Shown here piece after piece: positions 33,401 through 41,096 of a DNA stretch of 64,000 bases. Within the stretch, counting starts at the first letter, position 1, and every line of letters begins with the position of its first letter. The position numbers were made by a program, and so were the translations under genes. The notes under the pieces are model-generated. The model was not told the origin of the DNA. It did no database searches and saw only the letters and a program-made list of their open reading frames with translations. The DNA is from Prosthecobacter fusiformis (GTDB lineage: Bacteria > Verrucomicrobiota > Verrucomicrobiia > Verrucomicrobiales > Verrucomicrobiaceae). The stretch is taken from the NCBI RefSeq assembly GCF_004364345.1, contig NZ_SOCA01000002.1, positions 757,711-821,710 on the forward strand, in the 5' to 3' direction.

Positions 33401-33630
33401 AAGTGCAAAGCGGCTGGAGCTATGAGGGCCTGCCGGCCTATCAAGAATTCCGCGATGAGAAAGTGGCCTTCTTTGCCGAACGTTTGCCGCGCGGCACGCA
33501 CAACCTCAGCTACCGTGTCAAAGCCGAGATCCCCGGACGTTTCAGTGCTCTGCCAACCAAGGTGGAGGCAATGTATGCGCCGGAGCTAAAGGGGAATTCG
33601 GATGAATGGAAGGCGAGTATCAGCGAATAA
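27463..33630 (+). CDS. alpha-2-macroglobulin family protein
   Basis: A 2055-residue exported protein. The ATG at 27463 starts a signal peptide (FFWLPFVFLLMPTLSQAQ). After an N-terminal helical, TPR-like region come repeated macroglobulin (MG) beta-domains, including DRPVYRPGQEVKWKVWARR, then a Gly/Ala/Pro-rich bait-like segment (GGGSLGEMRAMAAPPAPPG), an alpha-2-macroglobulin family block (SAVWIADFTTDAEGQGEFSF) and the thioester loop PYGCTEQTLNRF (C1519), so the CxEQ thioester is intact. The C-terminal part is an alpha/alpha-toroid followed by a receptor-like beta-domain. The family traps proteases in the periplasm. The common partner PBP1C is not adjacent. Confidence 0.9.
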   Translation: MKHFFWLPFVFLLMPTLSQAQTAEEVQKRMEALIKEGNHREAADLGKKMVLSLAGTPSLLELTTLALNHLQAFQEQEEVIEAVVKAHPQQWDILLQAGKSYRHLPQGGMLVDGKFERGYPQWGRGGGTYVQTMLRDRVRVLQLLEAAWKALPADATSGNKIDILPALSSALGQNQHGANQAWALQHLTDLTALPDYDDQSGLDSPATGYPVDADGNPVYFKAAQSWETARNDGERLLWSMQEMHKLVDSPIMSTKPEVADLGRDWFSVRTLAGYGFRFDADETETARRDGIAALHTLSDDETVVRLATGPKRLKLPEEWQFLKIYRSVAEDVQVAATQRVSSWMKIADELKNRRQYSRAVEAFQKALELQTDEDQKKHLQQEISLIIAQQGEFDPQQPKPAGSEAALSLTFRNATQVKLSARRVDVAKLLADTEAYLRTSPQQQDWQKTNVGSIGQRLLNEGLDKYLIGEAVTWEQKLEPRANHWDRRVNVPTPLKEAGAWLVEGLFEGGHKSRALLWLESLVIVHTRQEGAGHYFLADAVTGAPVAGATVKFFGYKQEWTDSRRNNKPVLKYSFKDFQIISDAHGQVRVKDSQVNEYQWLIQAKGKDGRLAYLGFEHLYFGDGRNSFGEQTRLYTITDRPVYRPGQEVKWKVWARRVGYDPKVNTNPFAGANIEMIITDPRGEEILKKTYKADDSGAFDDVLTLGSEATLGQYNLKMERKHALGGSEYLGNHYFRVEEYKKPEFEVKVDAPSKPVALGDSFEVKIKADYYFGGPVKQGKVKYKVQRSAHTERWFPAGRWDWLFGEGYGWRANYYSWYPGSADWCFCIPRYPWIRWHTDPPELVAEGESPLNADGSFTVKVDTSLAKELHGDEDHRYAIEAEVTDESRRTIFGSGRVLAARRPFEVYVSLDRGYYQAGEEATVTVHARTMDGREVDCAGPLTLYRITYDKDGNPSEEAVHEEQIKHPDVNGKTTAIRLNFQKAGQYRVSAKMKDLVGHEIEGITFVTVRGAGFSEGKDFRFDDLELITQKDEYEPGEEVEITLNTNRPGSTVALFLRTQNGVYPEPVWIKLEGKSTTYRFKLSEADQPNVFLDAYTVSSARVYQVTRQIIVPPKKRIATVELTPDSETYLPGQGSNVKVLVKDQDGKPFAGKVVLTAYDKALEYISGGSNQEDIRPFFWGWKRSHYPQVRDSLHDLETGLRKDNEQWMQPLGVFGGSVADDEGGKSGLQAANGLGDGRLYKRGGGSLGEMRAMAAPPAPPGAPMEMAAAAPAMAVADSFAAGGAPEGEAPQPMIRSNLADSAVWIADFTTDAEGQGEFSFNLPDNLTTWKLRSWVMGSSTQVGEASVEVITRKNLMVRLQAPRFFVEKDEVVISANVHNEMDVEQSVKAVLELEGGVLEQLKAEAGGEAPVVVAAHGEKRFDWRVKVTGEGEAKIRVKALAQKDSDAMEMTFPAYIHGMLKTDAWSLALRPNETSGKISFKVPVERKPEQSRLEVRYSPTLAMALVDALPYLVDYPYGCTEQTLNRFVPTVITLGVIKDLGVDLKDVRDKLTNLNAQEIGKPEERAKHWKHGSNKVPVFDEDEVKKMAKSGLARLEAMRSADGGWGWFPGGRESSPHITAVVLHGLKAAERTGFDINDGLIRNGVNWLTQHETEQLRRLALPEKDREHKSAPDNLDALVHSVLVEYQAGNKAMRDRLYEKRERLSRYNLALLGLTCDAVEENERRDMCLRNLKQFLKQDDENQTAFLELPQGGWWWYWYEDQIETQAAFLRLLVAAEPKGETASQIAKYLLNNRRNGTYWNSTKDTAAVIEALAVYAKASGESNPSQTIEVLVDGKSVKKVEITKENLFTFDGTLVIEGQDLTTGEHTVELRKTGESPLYANAYLTIFSQEDMIPAAGLEVKARRKFYKLIEEKPEQQVAGSRGQVVTQQGLKYRREEIASDAPIKSGDLIEIELSVESKNDYEYVLIEDMKPAGFEPVKVQSGWSYEGLPAYQEFRDEKVAFFAERLPRGTHNLSYRVKAEIPGRFSALPTKVEAMYAPELKGNSDEWKASISE

Positions 33631-33665
33631 GGTTCTGACAACGGAAACCAGAAATAGATCTTCAC

Positions 33666-33703
33666 AGCGGGCGGCCTGTATGGATGGGGCCGCCCGCTCT
33701 GTT
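33666..33703 (+). terminator. strong terminator-like hairpin
   Basis: AGCGGGCGGCC (33666-33676) and GGCCGCCCGCT (33688-33698) form a perfect 11-bp GC-rich stem with an 11-base loop, followed by CTGTT. It lies 36 bases after the alpha-2-macroglobulin stop and 40 before the next start. Confidence 0.7.
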
Positions 33704-33737
33704 CGTAAGAAGTCCTGAGCCACGGCGTATTCTGGCC

Positions 33738-35918
33738 ATGCCGCGTCTATTGCTGACTTCCATCACAACTCTTCTACTGGGCTCTTTTGCCCACGGGGAA
33801 GAGCGGGCGGTCAGCTTTGTCCATGACGTTATGCCGCATCTGCAAAAGGCAGGCTGCGCTGCTGGAAACTGTCATGCCAAACCGGAGGGACAAAACAATT
33901 TTAAACTCTCCGTCTTTGGTTATGATCCGGCCAATGACTATCATGAAATTGTCCGGGATGACCGTGGACGTCGTGTTTTCATGGCTGCGCCGGAAGAAAG
34001 CCTGTTGCTAAAAAAAGCCACCGGTGCGGTGACTCATGAAGGCGGGGCTGTTATCACCAAAAGCAGCGAGACTTATGAGCTCTTGGTGCGCTGGCTGAAA
34101 CAAGGTGCGCCTGCTGTGCTGGTGGGCGAGGCACTCGTGACAGGCGTCAATGTGGAGCCACGGGAGCGCAGCTATAAGAAGGGGGAGAAGCAACCGCTGA
34201 AAGTCACGGCGAAGTATTCAGACGGAAAGACAAAGGACGTTACTCCATTGACCGAATTTTTATCACAGGATAAGGAGATGGCCAGCGTGGATGAGCATGG
34301 CATGGTGCAGGCAGGACTTACCAGTGGCGAGGGCGTGGTGCTGGTCCGATATATGGGACATGTGGATGTGGCACGCGTCACGGTGCCTGCGGAAAATTTG
34401 CTGCCTGACGGCATGTATGCCGATCTGCCCGTGAATAATGAGGTGGACCGGCTGGTCTATGCCCGGCATCAAAAGCTGGGCCTTCTGCCCTCCGACATTT
34501 GTACCGATGAGGAGTTCATGCGCCGCTCATCATTGGATGCGATTGGGATGTTGCCCACAGCGGAGCGAACCAAGGAATTCCTGGCCGACAAGAGGCCTGA
34601 TAAACGGGCGCTTTATATCGACGAACTTCTCGATCATCGTAATTATGCCGACCATTGGGCGATCAAATGGGGAGACCTCATCCGGCCCAATCCATCCCGC
34701 GTTGGGGTAAAGCCAGTTTATCTCCTGGACCAATGGTTACGGGATGCCTTCCGCCAAAACATGCCATATGACCAGATGGTGAAGGAACTGCTCACTGCTG
34801 AAGGCAGCACCCATGAATACGGTCCGGTGGCGGTTTTTCGAGATAAACGTGAGCCCATTGATGCCAGCTCTTTTGTTAGCCAGATCTTCCTGGGAGTGCG
34901 CCTGGACTGTGCCAAATGCCACCATCATCCGAGTGAGAAATGGACGCAGGAGGACTATTATCAGCTCGCCGCGTTTTTTGGACAGATGTCGCGCAAAGGG
35001 CAGGGGATCTCTGCGCCTATTTCAGGTGAGCCTGAATACTGGTGGTATGGCGGTAAGGGCGAAGTCCAGCACCCGGTGACTGAGGCTGCCATGGTTCCCA
35101 AGCCCCCCGATGGACCAGAAATGCCTTATGTGGCCGGACAGGATCCACGTGCCCGGCTGACCGACTGGATGGCCAGCAGTGAAAATCCTTTTTTCGCGAA
35201 AGCCATTGTCAACCGCCTGTGGTCCGAGTTTCTGGGGCGTGGTATCGTCGAACCCGTGGATGATTTCCGCGTTTCCAATCCCGCGACTAACGAGGCATTG
35301 CTAACTTGGCTGGCTGAGGACTTCACCGCTCATGGCTATGACCTTAAGCATCTGATGCGCACCATTTTGAATTCGAGGACGTATCAGTTCAGCTCCGAGC
35401 CCAACAAGCACAATCTGGCAGATACCAAGAACTTTTCTCGTTCGCAGAAACGCCGCCTCAGTGCCGAGGTATTGCTGGATGCGCTGGATGATTTAACAGG
35501 TGTCCGTGACAGCTTCAGCGGTCTGCCGCCGAATTCACGTGCGGTCATGACCTGGAATCATAAGCTGGAAAGTACCTTTTTGGATGCTTTTGGCCGGCCT
35601 AATGCCAGCCAGGAATGCCCCTGTGAACGTGAGAGGAAATCCAGCGTCATCCAGGCCCTGCACCTGATGAATTCCAATGATCTCCAGGCCAAGCTTAGCG
35701 CCAAAGATGGCAAGATTACTGGGTGGGTGAAGAGTGATCTTGCTGAACCGCAGATCGTCAAAGAGGTGTATTTATCCGCTTATAACCGCCTGCCGAATGC
35801 TGAGGAGTTACGGACAGCATTGAAGTTTTTCACCACGCCGGGTGCGACGAGGCAGACGGCGGTGGAAGATCTGGCCTGGGCGCTGATTAATTCTGCGGAG
35901 TTCGTCTTCAATCACTGA
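33738..35918 (+). CDS. DUF1549/DUF1553 secreted cytochrome-type protein
   Basis: A 726-residue exported protein. The ATG at 33738 opens a signal peptide (LLLTSITTLLLGSFAHGEE). Residues 35-140 form a PVC cytochrome-like domain with a wide CX4CH heme motif (GCAAGNCHA; C40, C45, H46), followed by a bacterial Ig-like group 2 domain (SYKKGEKQPLKVTAKYSDGK). DUF1549 follows (VDRLVYARHQKLGLLPSD, FRQNMPYDQMVKELLTAEGS) with a second motif DCAKCHHHP (C391, C394, H395), then DUF1553 (WMASSENPFFAKAIVNRLWS). A DUF1501 gene usually comes next but is absent here; the next gene is antiparallel. Its reaction is unknown. Confidence 0.9.
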   Translation: MPRLLLTSITTLLLGSFAHGEERAVSFVHDVMPHLQKAGCAAGNCHAKPEGQNNFKLSVFGYDPANDYHEIVRDDRGRRVFMAAPEESLLLKKATGAVTHEGGAVITKSSETYELLVRWLKQGAPAVLVGEALVTGVNVEPRERSYKKGEKQPLKVTAKYSDGKTKDVTPLTEFLSQDKEMASVDEHGMVQAGLTSGEGVVLVRYMGHVDVARVTVPAENLLPDGMYADLPVNNEVDRLVYARHQKLGLLPSDICTDEEFMRRSSLDAIGMLPTAERTKEFLADKRPDKRALYIDELLDHRNYADHWAIKWGDLIRPNPSRVGVKPVYLLDQWLRDAFRQNMPYDQMVKELLTAEGSTHEYGPVAVFRDKREPIDASSFVSQIFLGVRLDCAKCHHHPSEKWTQEDYYQLAAFFGQMSRKGQGISAPISGEPEYWWYGGKGEVQHPVTEAAMVPKPPDGPEMPYVAGQDPRARLTDWMASSENPFFAKAIVNRLWSEFLGRGIVEPVDDFRVSNPATNEALLTWLAEDFTAHGYDLKHLMRTILNSRTYQFSSEPNKHNLADTKNFSRSQKRRLSAEVLLDALDDLTGVRDSFSGLPPNSRAVMTWNHKLESTFLDAFGRPNASQECPCERERKSSVIQALHLMNSNDLQAKLSAKDGKITGWVKSDLAEPQIVKEVYLSAYNRLPNAEELRTALKFFTTPGATRQTAVEDLAWALINSAEFVFNH

Positions 35919-35926
35919 GGGAATTA

Positions 35927-36559
35927 TTACCCACGTGAGGAGGCTGTCTTCCAGATGACCCAGCATTCGGGCGGATTGGCGCTGCGGTTAACCGGGCGCA
36001 GATTCTGGACCTCAAAAGCGCGCGGAGGCAGGGACGCAGCCCATTCGGTGAGGGCGACCAATTCCTGGGCACCACCTTCGTGGCCTGGGTAAACGGCGAT
36101 GGTCAGCAGACCGCCCGGCTTTAGAAGTTCCAGTGCGGCGTTCACTGCGGCAAGGGTGGTCTCGGTGCGAGTGATGATCGTTTTATCAGAGCCGGGAAGG
36201 TATCCCAGGTTAAACATGATGCCCGCCAGCCGTCCGTGGTGATCTGGTTGAACGGCCTGAAGCATGGTCTCATGTCCGGCATGGACCACGGTGGACTGAC
36301 TTTCCGTTACCCCTGCTTCGGTCAAACGACGACGAGTTTCCGCGACTGCGGCGGCCTGTACGTCCATGGCATAAACATGTCCCTCTGGGCCAATGCAATG
36401 CGCGAGGAAAAGCGTGTCGTGGCCATTCCCTGCGGTTGCATCCAGGACTATGTCCCCGGGTTGCAGCCGGTCCGTCAGGAGCAGTTGAGCCCAACGAACA
36501 GCGGAGGGCAGGCCACCTGTAGCACTGGCCAAGCGTGGAGACGTCAGGGGTGTATTCAT
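35927..36559 (-). CDS. mnmM: MnmM-like (YtqB family) tRNA methyltransferase
   Basis: A 210-residue class I SAM methyltransferase. Motif I is LDATAGNGHDTLFLA, and the block FNLGYLPGSDKTIITRTETT is the signature of the YtqB family, renamed MnmM because members methylate 5-aminomethyl-2-thiouridine to mnm5s2U at the tRNA wobble position. The C-terminal part has AVYPGHEGGAQE and CWVIWK strands as expected. The start at ATG 36559 matches the family length; the frame extends upstream to 36592. Its stop is 8 bases from that of the convergent cytochrome gene. The symbol is given by family resemblance. Confidence 0.75.
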   Translation of the reverse strand: MNTPLTSPRLASATGGLPSAVRWAQLLLTDRLQPGDIVLDATAGNGHDTLFLAHCIGPEGHVYAMDVQAAAVAETRRRLTEAGVTESQSTVVHAGHETMLQAVQPDHHGRLAGIMFNLGYLPGSDKTIITRTETTLAAVNAALELLKPGGLLTIAVYPGHEGGAQELVALTEWAASLPPRAFEVQNLRPVNRSANPPECWVIWKTASSRG

Positions 36560-36767
36560 CTGGGATTTTGCATCGCGCCAGCCACCTGACAAGTACGGTG
36601 AGAAGCTGATTTTGTGACGCGCAGCACAATTGACAGGAGAATTTCATCCGCCTAATTTCCTTTCGGTTGCCTTCACCTGTTGAAGGCTGACTTGAAGATT
36701 GTCTCTGACGCCATGAGCCAGGCTTCTGTTTCCATACTCGATTGGCGGCCCCTGATTCAGACCTTCA

Positions 36768-37205
36768 ATGAACTTATACGTCAGCAACCTTGCGTACAGC
36801 GTGACTGATGATGAACTGCGCAGCGAGTTCGCCGGGTTCGGCAATGTTTCCAGTGCACGTGTCGTGATGGACCGTGAGACCGGTCGCTCACGCGGATTTG
36901 GTTTTGTGGACATGCCCGATGATGCGGAGGCCAAGCTTGCGATGGCAGGTTTGGAAGGGAGCAATTTGGCGGGCCGGGCGATGAAAATTGTCGAAGCACG
37001 CCCCAAAGAGGAGCGGCCCCGGCCTGTCGTAGGTGGCGGAGGCTACCCGGATGGCCACAAAAAGAAACCGGACCGTGGTCACGCGGGCGGTTTTCGGTCT
37101 CCTCCACCTCCCTCCTACAACGACTGGGATGATCGGGACCGGGGTGGCAAAAAGGGCAAACCACGTGATCGCGGACGTCGCAATCCAGAAAACGACTGGG
37201 ACTAA
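36768..37205 (+). CDS. RRM-domain RNA-binding protein
   Basis: A 145-residue protein with a single RNA recognition motif at residues 1-80: RNP2 is LYVSNL and RNP1 is RGFGFVDM, both with the aromatic residues that stack on RNA bases. The tail is Gly/Arg/Pro/Lys-rich and disordered (GGGYPDGHKKKPDRGHAGGF). Bacterial proteins of this type resemble cyanobacterial Rbp proteins and act as general RNA chaperones, often induced by cold; no regulation can be read here. It is divergent from the mnmM-like gene with about 210 bases between them. Confidence 0.9.
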   Translation: MNLYVSNLAYSVTDDELRSEFAGFGNVSSARVVMDRETGRSRGFGFVDMPDDAEAKLAMAGLEGSNLAGRAMKIVEARPKEERPRPVVGGGGYPDGHKKKPDRGHAGGFRSPPPPSYNDWDDRDRGGKKGKPRDRGRRNPENDWD

Positions 37206-37543
37206 GACCGAAACCGCCGCCACCGAATGGAGTAATCCACGGTGCTAAAATGTGAGTCACCAAGCTTTTTGCTTTGGTTTACCTAAACTTAAGCCTTTGC
37301 AAAATGAACGCCTGGGACTAAATTTCTGTAACAGACATAGTTGCTATGCCTGAAATGGCTAGGCTGTCCTGCCCCGTGTGACTCCTGCACCCGGAACCAT
37401 TGATAAAGTGGCGAGCGGTGGCAGCGCAGGCTGCTTGACCGGAGGCGGCAGCTACCTGTGATTTTAGGTGAAATGATTCACCGACTTGCGATTTCGGCAA
37501 AAGCACCCACCTTGCGCGCCCTTTTTGCCAACCAGACTGACCT
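37206..37543. other. intergenic region before the DAHP synthase gene
   Basis: About 338 bases with no credible ORF. At 37259-37280 ACCAAGC and GCTTTGGT form a hairpin with a one-base bulge, a weak terminator for the RRM gene. No attenuator, T-box or other leader was recognised ahead of the aromatic amino-acid gene. Confidence 0.45.
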
Positions 37544-38608
37544 GTGAGCCAATCCCACCCTACCGATGACCTCCGCGTGGCGGAGATCCTGCCCCTGATC
37601 CAGCCAGCATTGCTGATGCATGACATTCCGCTCGGGGAGAAGGAGGCGGTCTTTGTGGAACAGGCGCGCCGTAGTTCCGAAGCCATTTTAAAACTCAAGG
37701 ACGACCGTTTATTGGTCGTCGTAGGACCATGCTCAATTCATGACCGGCTGTCGGCGCTGGAATATGCACAGTTAATCGTGGATGCCCGGCAGAAATACGC
37801 GGCGGATTTGGAGATCCTGATGCGCGTTTATTTTGAAAAACCTCGCACCACTGTTGGGTGGAAAGGCTTCATCAATGACCCGCATTTGAATGAAAGCTAC
37901 GACATCAACACTGGCTTGCGTAGCGCCCGCAGTCTGTTGATCGACTTGGCTAAAATGGGTGTGCCTGCGGCCACGGAATTTCTCGATGTCATCACTCCGC
38001 AATACATCGCTGACGTGGTGGCCTGGGGGGCCATCGGGGCTCGTACGACGGAGAGCCAGGTGCATCGGCAGCTCGCCTCAGGCTTGTCCATGCCAGTGGG
38101 CTTCAAAAACGGTACGGATGGTAGCATCCAGACTGCCCTGGACGCTATTCAGGCGGCCGCAGGACAGCATTGTTTCCTTTCGGTGACCAAGGACGGCGTG
38201 GCCGCTATTGTTAAAACCTGTGGCAACGATGCCTGCCATGTCATCCTACGCGGGGGCAAGGCCGGGACGAATTTCGATGCGCAGTCCATCGAATCCGTTG
38301 TCAGCCAGCTCAGCACACGCGGCCTTCCGGCCAGCGTAATGGTGGACTGCAGCCACGGTAACAGTCTCAAGGATTACCGCAAGCAACCCGGCGTGGCTGA
38401 TTCACTGGCTGAGCAGATGAGCGCAGGCAGTCAGGCAATCACCGGTGTGATGATCGAAAGCCATTTGGTGGAAGGTCGCCAAGATGCCAAACCCGGTCAG
38501 GCCTTGACCTATGGGCAGAGCATCACGGATGCCTGCGTGAATTGGGCGGCCACTGAAACCATGCTGGAGACCCTGGCAGCTGCTGTGCGCGCACGGCGAG
38601 CGGTGTAA
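37544..38608 (+). CDS. aroG: 3-deoxy-7-phosphoheptulonate synthase (class I)
   Basis: A 354-residue protein starting with GTG. It has the features of class I DAHP synthases of the AroF/AroG/AroH group: LLVVVGPCSIHD with the metal-site Cys, MRVYFEKPRTTVGWKGFIND, EFLDVITPQYIADVVAWGAI, MPVGFKNGTDGSIQ and the terminal MVDCSHGNSLKDYRKQ. The enzyme joins phosphoenolpyruvate and erythrose 4-phosphate at the first step of the shikimate pathway. Which aromatic amino acid inhibits it cannot be read, so the symbol marks the family only. The hldE-like gene follows after 63 bases on the same strand. Confidence 0.92.
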   Translation: MSQSHPTDDLRVAEILPLIQPALLMHDIPLGEKEAVFVEQARRSSEAILKLKDDRLLVVVGPCSIHDRLSALEYAQLIVDARQKYAADLEILMRVYFEKPRTTVGWKGFINDPHLNESYDINTGLRSARSLLIDLAKMGVPAATEFLDVITPQYIADVVAWGAIGARTTESQVHRQLASGLSMPVGFKNGTDGSIQTALDAIQAAAGQHCFLSVTKDGVAAIVKTCGNDACHVILRGGKAGTNFDAQSIESVVSQLSTRGLPASVMVDCSHGNSLKDYRKQPGVADSLAEQMSAGSQAITGVMIESHLVEGRQDAKPGQALTYGQSITDACVNWAATETMLETLAAAVRARRAV

Positions 38609-38671
38609 GACACTGGCCGTTTCTACTTTCACTCCTGGGAAACATGAGTTAACCCGAGACTTACTTTTTCA

Positions 38672-39658
38672 GTGATCGCCTCTCACATTAAATCATTCTC
38701 CCGCGCACGCATCCTCGTCATTGGCGATGTTATGCTGGACCACTTCATCTGGGGGGCCGTTCGGCGCATTTCCCCGGAGGCACCCGTGCCGATTGTTGAA
38801 GTGACGAAGGAGACCACCTTCCCTGGTGGTGCGGCCAATGTCGCCCGCAATCTTTCTGCCTTTACCTCGCATGCTTATTTGATGGGACGCGTGGGCCGTG
38901 ACAGCGCTGCGGGTGAACTGCGGCGTCTGTTGCATGAAGAAGGCGTGAATACCGATCCGATGCTGGAAAGCAGCACGCTGCCCACCATCGCGAAGACCCG
39001 CATCATCGCCCGTCAGCAGCATTTAGTCAGGGTGGATCGTGAGACAATACAGAAGCTTTCGGCTGACGAGCTGGATGAAGTTTCCCAAGGTGTTGAGGCG
39101 ATGCTACCAGAGCTTGATGGCCTCATCATTGAAGATTACGGAAAAGGCTTTATCACCCAGGCTTTCGTTGACCGTGTGCTTGGCCAGGCCAAAGCCGCAG
39201 GCAAACTGGTAACGGTGGATCCTTCACCACATAATCCGTTGAGCTGGCGTGGTGCGACGCTCGTCAAACCAAACCGGCTGGAAGCCTTCGCTGCTGCGGG
39301 CATCCAAGATCAGCGCACCCCCGGCCCGCCGCTGGAAGATCGGCGTCTTCTTGAGGTGGGCGAGCAACTGCTTGACCAGTGGGCCGTCGGCAAAGTTCTA
39401 GTGACCCTTGGCGAGCAGGGGATGATGCTTTTTCAGCGCGATTCTGCGCCTCACCATATCCCCACCCGAGCCCGCGAGGTCTATGACGTCTCCGGTGCTG
39501 GGGATACGGCGATCGCCTTTTTGACACTGGCCATGGCCGTCGGCCTCAGTGCAGAGGCGGCGGCTGAAATTGCCAACCGGGCCAGCGGCATTGTGGTTGG
39601 CAAACTGGGTACGGCCCGTGTGATGGAAGACGAACTTCTGCAATCCTTCGAAGACTGA
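38672..39658 (+). CDS. hldA: D-glycero-beta-D-manno-heptose 7-phosphate kinase
   Basis: A 328-residue PfkB-family sugar kinase equivalent to the N-terminal domain of HldE (RfaE1): LVIGDVMLDHFIWGAVRRIS, PGGAANVARNLSA and the ATP/catalytic DVSGAGDTAIAFL with the general-base Asp. The cytidylyltransferase-like second domain of HldE is absent, so the ADP-heptose step must be done by a separate protein. It starts with GTG. The sugar isomerase gene follows after six bases, which pairs the first two steps of heptose synthesis for lipopolysaccharide or other glycans. It opens the glycan locus. Confidence 0.85.
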   Translation: MIASHIKSFSRARILVIGDVMLDHFIWGAVRRISPEAPVPIVEVTKETTFPGGAANVARNLSAFTSHAYLMGRVGRDSAAGELRRLLHEEGVNTDPMLESSTLPTIAKTRIIARQQHLVRVDRETIQKLSADELDEVSQGVEAMLPELDGLIIEDYGKGFITQAFVDRVLGQAKAAGKLVTVDPSPHNPLSWRGATLVKPNRLEAFAAAGIQDQRTPGPPLEDRRLLEVGEQLLDQWAVGKVLVTLGEQGMMLFQRDSAPHHIPTRAREVYDVSGAGDTAIAFLTLAMAVGLSAEAAAEIANRASGIVVGKLGTARVMEDELLQSFED

Positions 39659-39664
39659 TATCTC

Positions 39665-40240
39665 ATGTCCGATTTTAACTCCATGCTTCAAAGCCATCTC
39701 GATGGCCATCTTGCCACGCTTAAACGCCTGGATGAATGTCGGGACATTTTGGCTGCCATCGGCCAGGCTTGGGTGGATGCGTTGAAGGCCGGGAAAAAAG
39801 TCCTGTTTTTTGGCAATGGTGGCAGTGCTGCTGATGCCCAGCATCTGGCAGCGGAACTTTGCGTACGCTATCGCATCAACCGTCGTGCACTGGCAGGGCT
39901 GGCGTTGACGACTGATTCCTCAGTGCTCACCGCCCATAGCAATGACTATGGTTTTGAAACCGTCTTCGCCCGTCAGGTGGAGGCCTTTGCCCAGCCGGGT
40001 GATGTTGTCGTCGGCATCTCCACCTCAGGTACCAGTAAGAATGTTGTCGCCGGATTGAAAGCCGCACGCGAAGCAGGCTGCGTCGTGGTTTCATTCACCG
40101 CAGAAAAGGGGGCTGATTGTGCTGCTCTGGCTCATCATGCTTATTGTGTGCCAACTCCGGTAACGGCGTATGCGCAGGAATGCCACCTGATGGCTGGGCA
40201 TGTGCTCTGCGAGTATGTGGAGGCGGCCTTTAAAGATTAA
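39665..40240 (+). CDS. gmhA: sedoheptulose 7-phosphate isomerase
   Basis: A 191-residue SIS-domain protein with the GmhA pattern: LFFGNGGSAADAQHLAAELC, where the Glu is a catalytic residue, VVGISTSGTSKNV for phosphate binding, and QECHLMAGHVLCEYVE with the C-terminal His. It converts sedoheptulose 7-phosphate to D-glycero-D-manno-heptose 7-phosphate, the substrate of the kinase encoded immediately upstream. Six bases separate the two genes, so they are cotranscribed. Length and motifs fit the family. Confidence 0.88.
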   Translation: MSDFNSMLQSHLDGHLATLKRLDECRDILAAIGQAWVDALKAGKKVLFFGNGGSAADAQHLAAELCVRYRINRRALAGLALTTDSSVLTAHSNDYGFETVFARQVEAFAQPGDVVVGISTSGTSKNVVAGLKAAREAGCVVVSFTAEKGADCAALAHHAYCVPTPVTAYAQECHLMAGHVLCEYVEAAFKD

Positions 40241-40272
40241 GTATTCACTCTTTTGTTAGGCGAAATTTCTTT

Positions 40273-41082
40273 GTGGGATTAAGCCGTAAAATAATGATGG
40301 CTGCTATCGCTCTGCGATTGGGCCGGAGGATTGAGGACAAGCTGGCGCTCATGCGTCTGTGCGCCTGTTATGGTGGAATCAGCCGGTTTCGTGGTGGTGA
40401 GATCACTCTTGAAACCAACGTGCCAGGAGCGCCGAGACTGCATCTAAGAGCGGCCCTGCCGGATACGATTCTGATGGTGGAGGTGCTGATGGAGCAAGAT
40501 TATCGTTGCCTGCGCCACCTGTCTTTCGTCCCGGCAACTATCCTGGATATCGGTGCCAACATCGGCTTGGGCAGCCATTACATGAAATCGCTTTTTCCAA
40601 AAGCGCAGATCATCGGTTTTGAACCCTCACCAGCGGAGTATAGGATACTTTCAGCCAACTATGCTGGATGGGATGACTGCAAGGCCCTTCAATGCGCCAT
40701 CGGTGATGAAGACGGTGGGCAGATACGCTTTGCCGTCCATCCTGAACGCACAGGCGGTCAGCATGTTCTTGGGGATGGCGAGTCCGGCGACTGGAACGAG
40801 ATTCTTGTTCAAATGCGACGGGCCGACTTTCTTATCGAAGCAGGAGACATCGCTATTCCAGACCTAGTTAAAATGGACATCGAGGGGGCTGAAGTCACGG
40901 CGTTAAAAGGCTTTGGTGATTATCTCTCCAAGGTGCAGGCCTTTGTTTTGGAAACGCATTCCCCCGCACTGCACGCGCAGTGCATCGCCATGCTCACGGC
41001 TGCTGGACATCGGGTGGTGAATGACGTGCCTCGTTCTTCTGACGCTCGTATCTTGCTGACTGAACAGCAGACTAACTGTTAA
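40273..41082 (+). CDS. FkbM family methyltransferase
   Basis: A 269-residue protein starting with GTG (an ATG lies 21 bases downstream). It has the FkbM pattern: ATILDIGANIGLGSHYMKSL (SAM motif I), AQIIGFEPSPAEYRILSANY and the C-terminal LVKMDIEGAEVTALKGF. FkbM enzymes O-methylate sugars or related hydroxyls, here presumably on the glycan made by this locus. It is the first of three FkbM genes in the cluster. There is a weak hydrophobic start but no clear membrane anchor. Confidence 0.82.
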   Translation: MGLSRKIMMAAIALRLGRRIEDKLALMRLCACYGGISRFRGGEITLETNVPGAPRLHLRAALPDTILMVEVLMEQDYRCLRHLSFVPATILDIGANIGLGSHYMKSLFPKAQIIGFEPSPAEYRILSANYAGWDDCKALQCAIGDEDGGQIRFAVHPERTGGQHVLGDGESGDWNEILVQMRRADFLIEAGDIAIPDLVKMDIEGAEVTALKGFGDYLSKVQAFVLETHSPALHAQCIAMLTAAGHRVVNDVPRSSDARILLTEQQTNC

Positions 41083-41096
41083 TTAATAGAGACGCC

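Noticed and set aside
37206..37543. Structured RNA (SRP-like or attenuator) before the DAHP synthase gene
   Set aside because: No conserved core, no tandem aromatic codons in a leader and only a weak hairpin were found.
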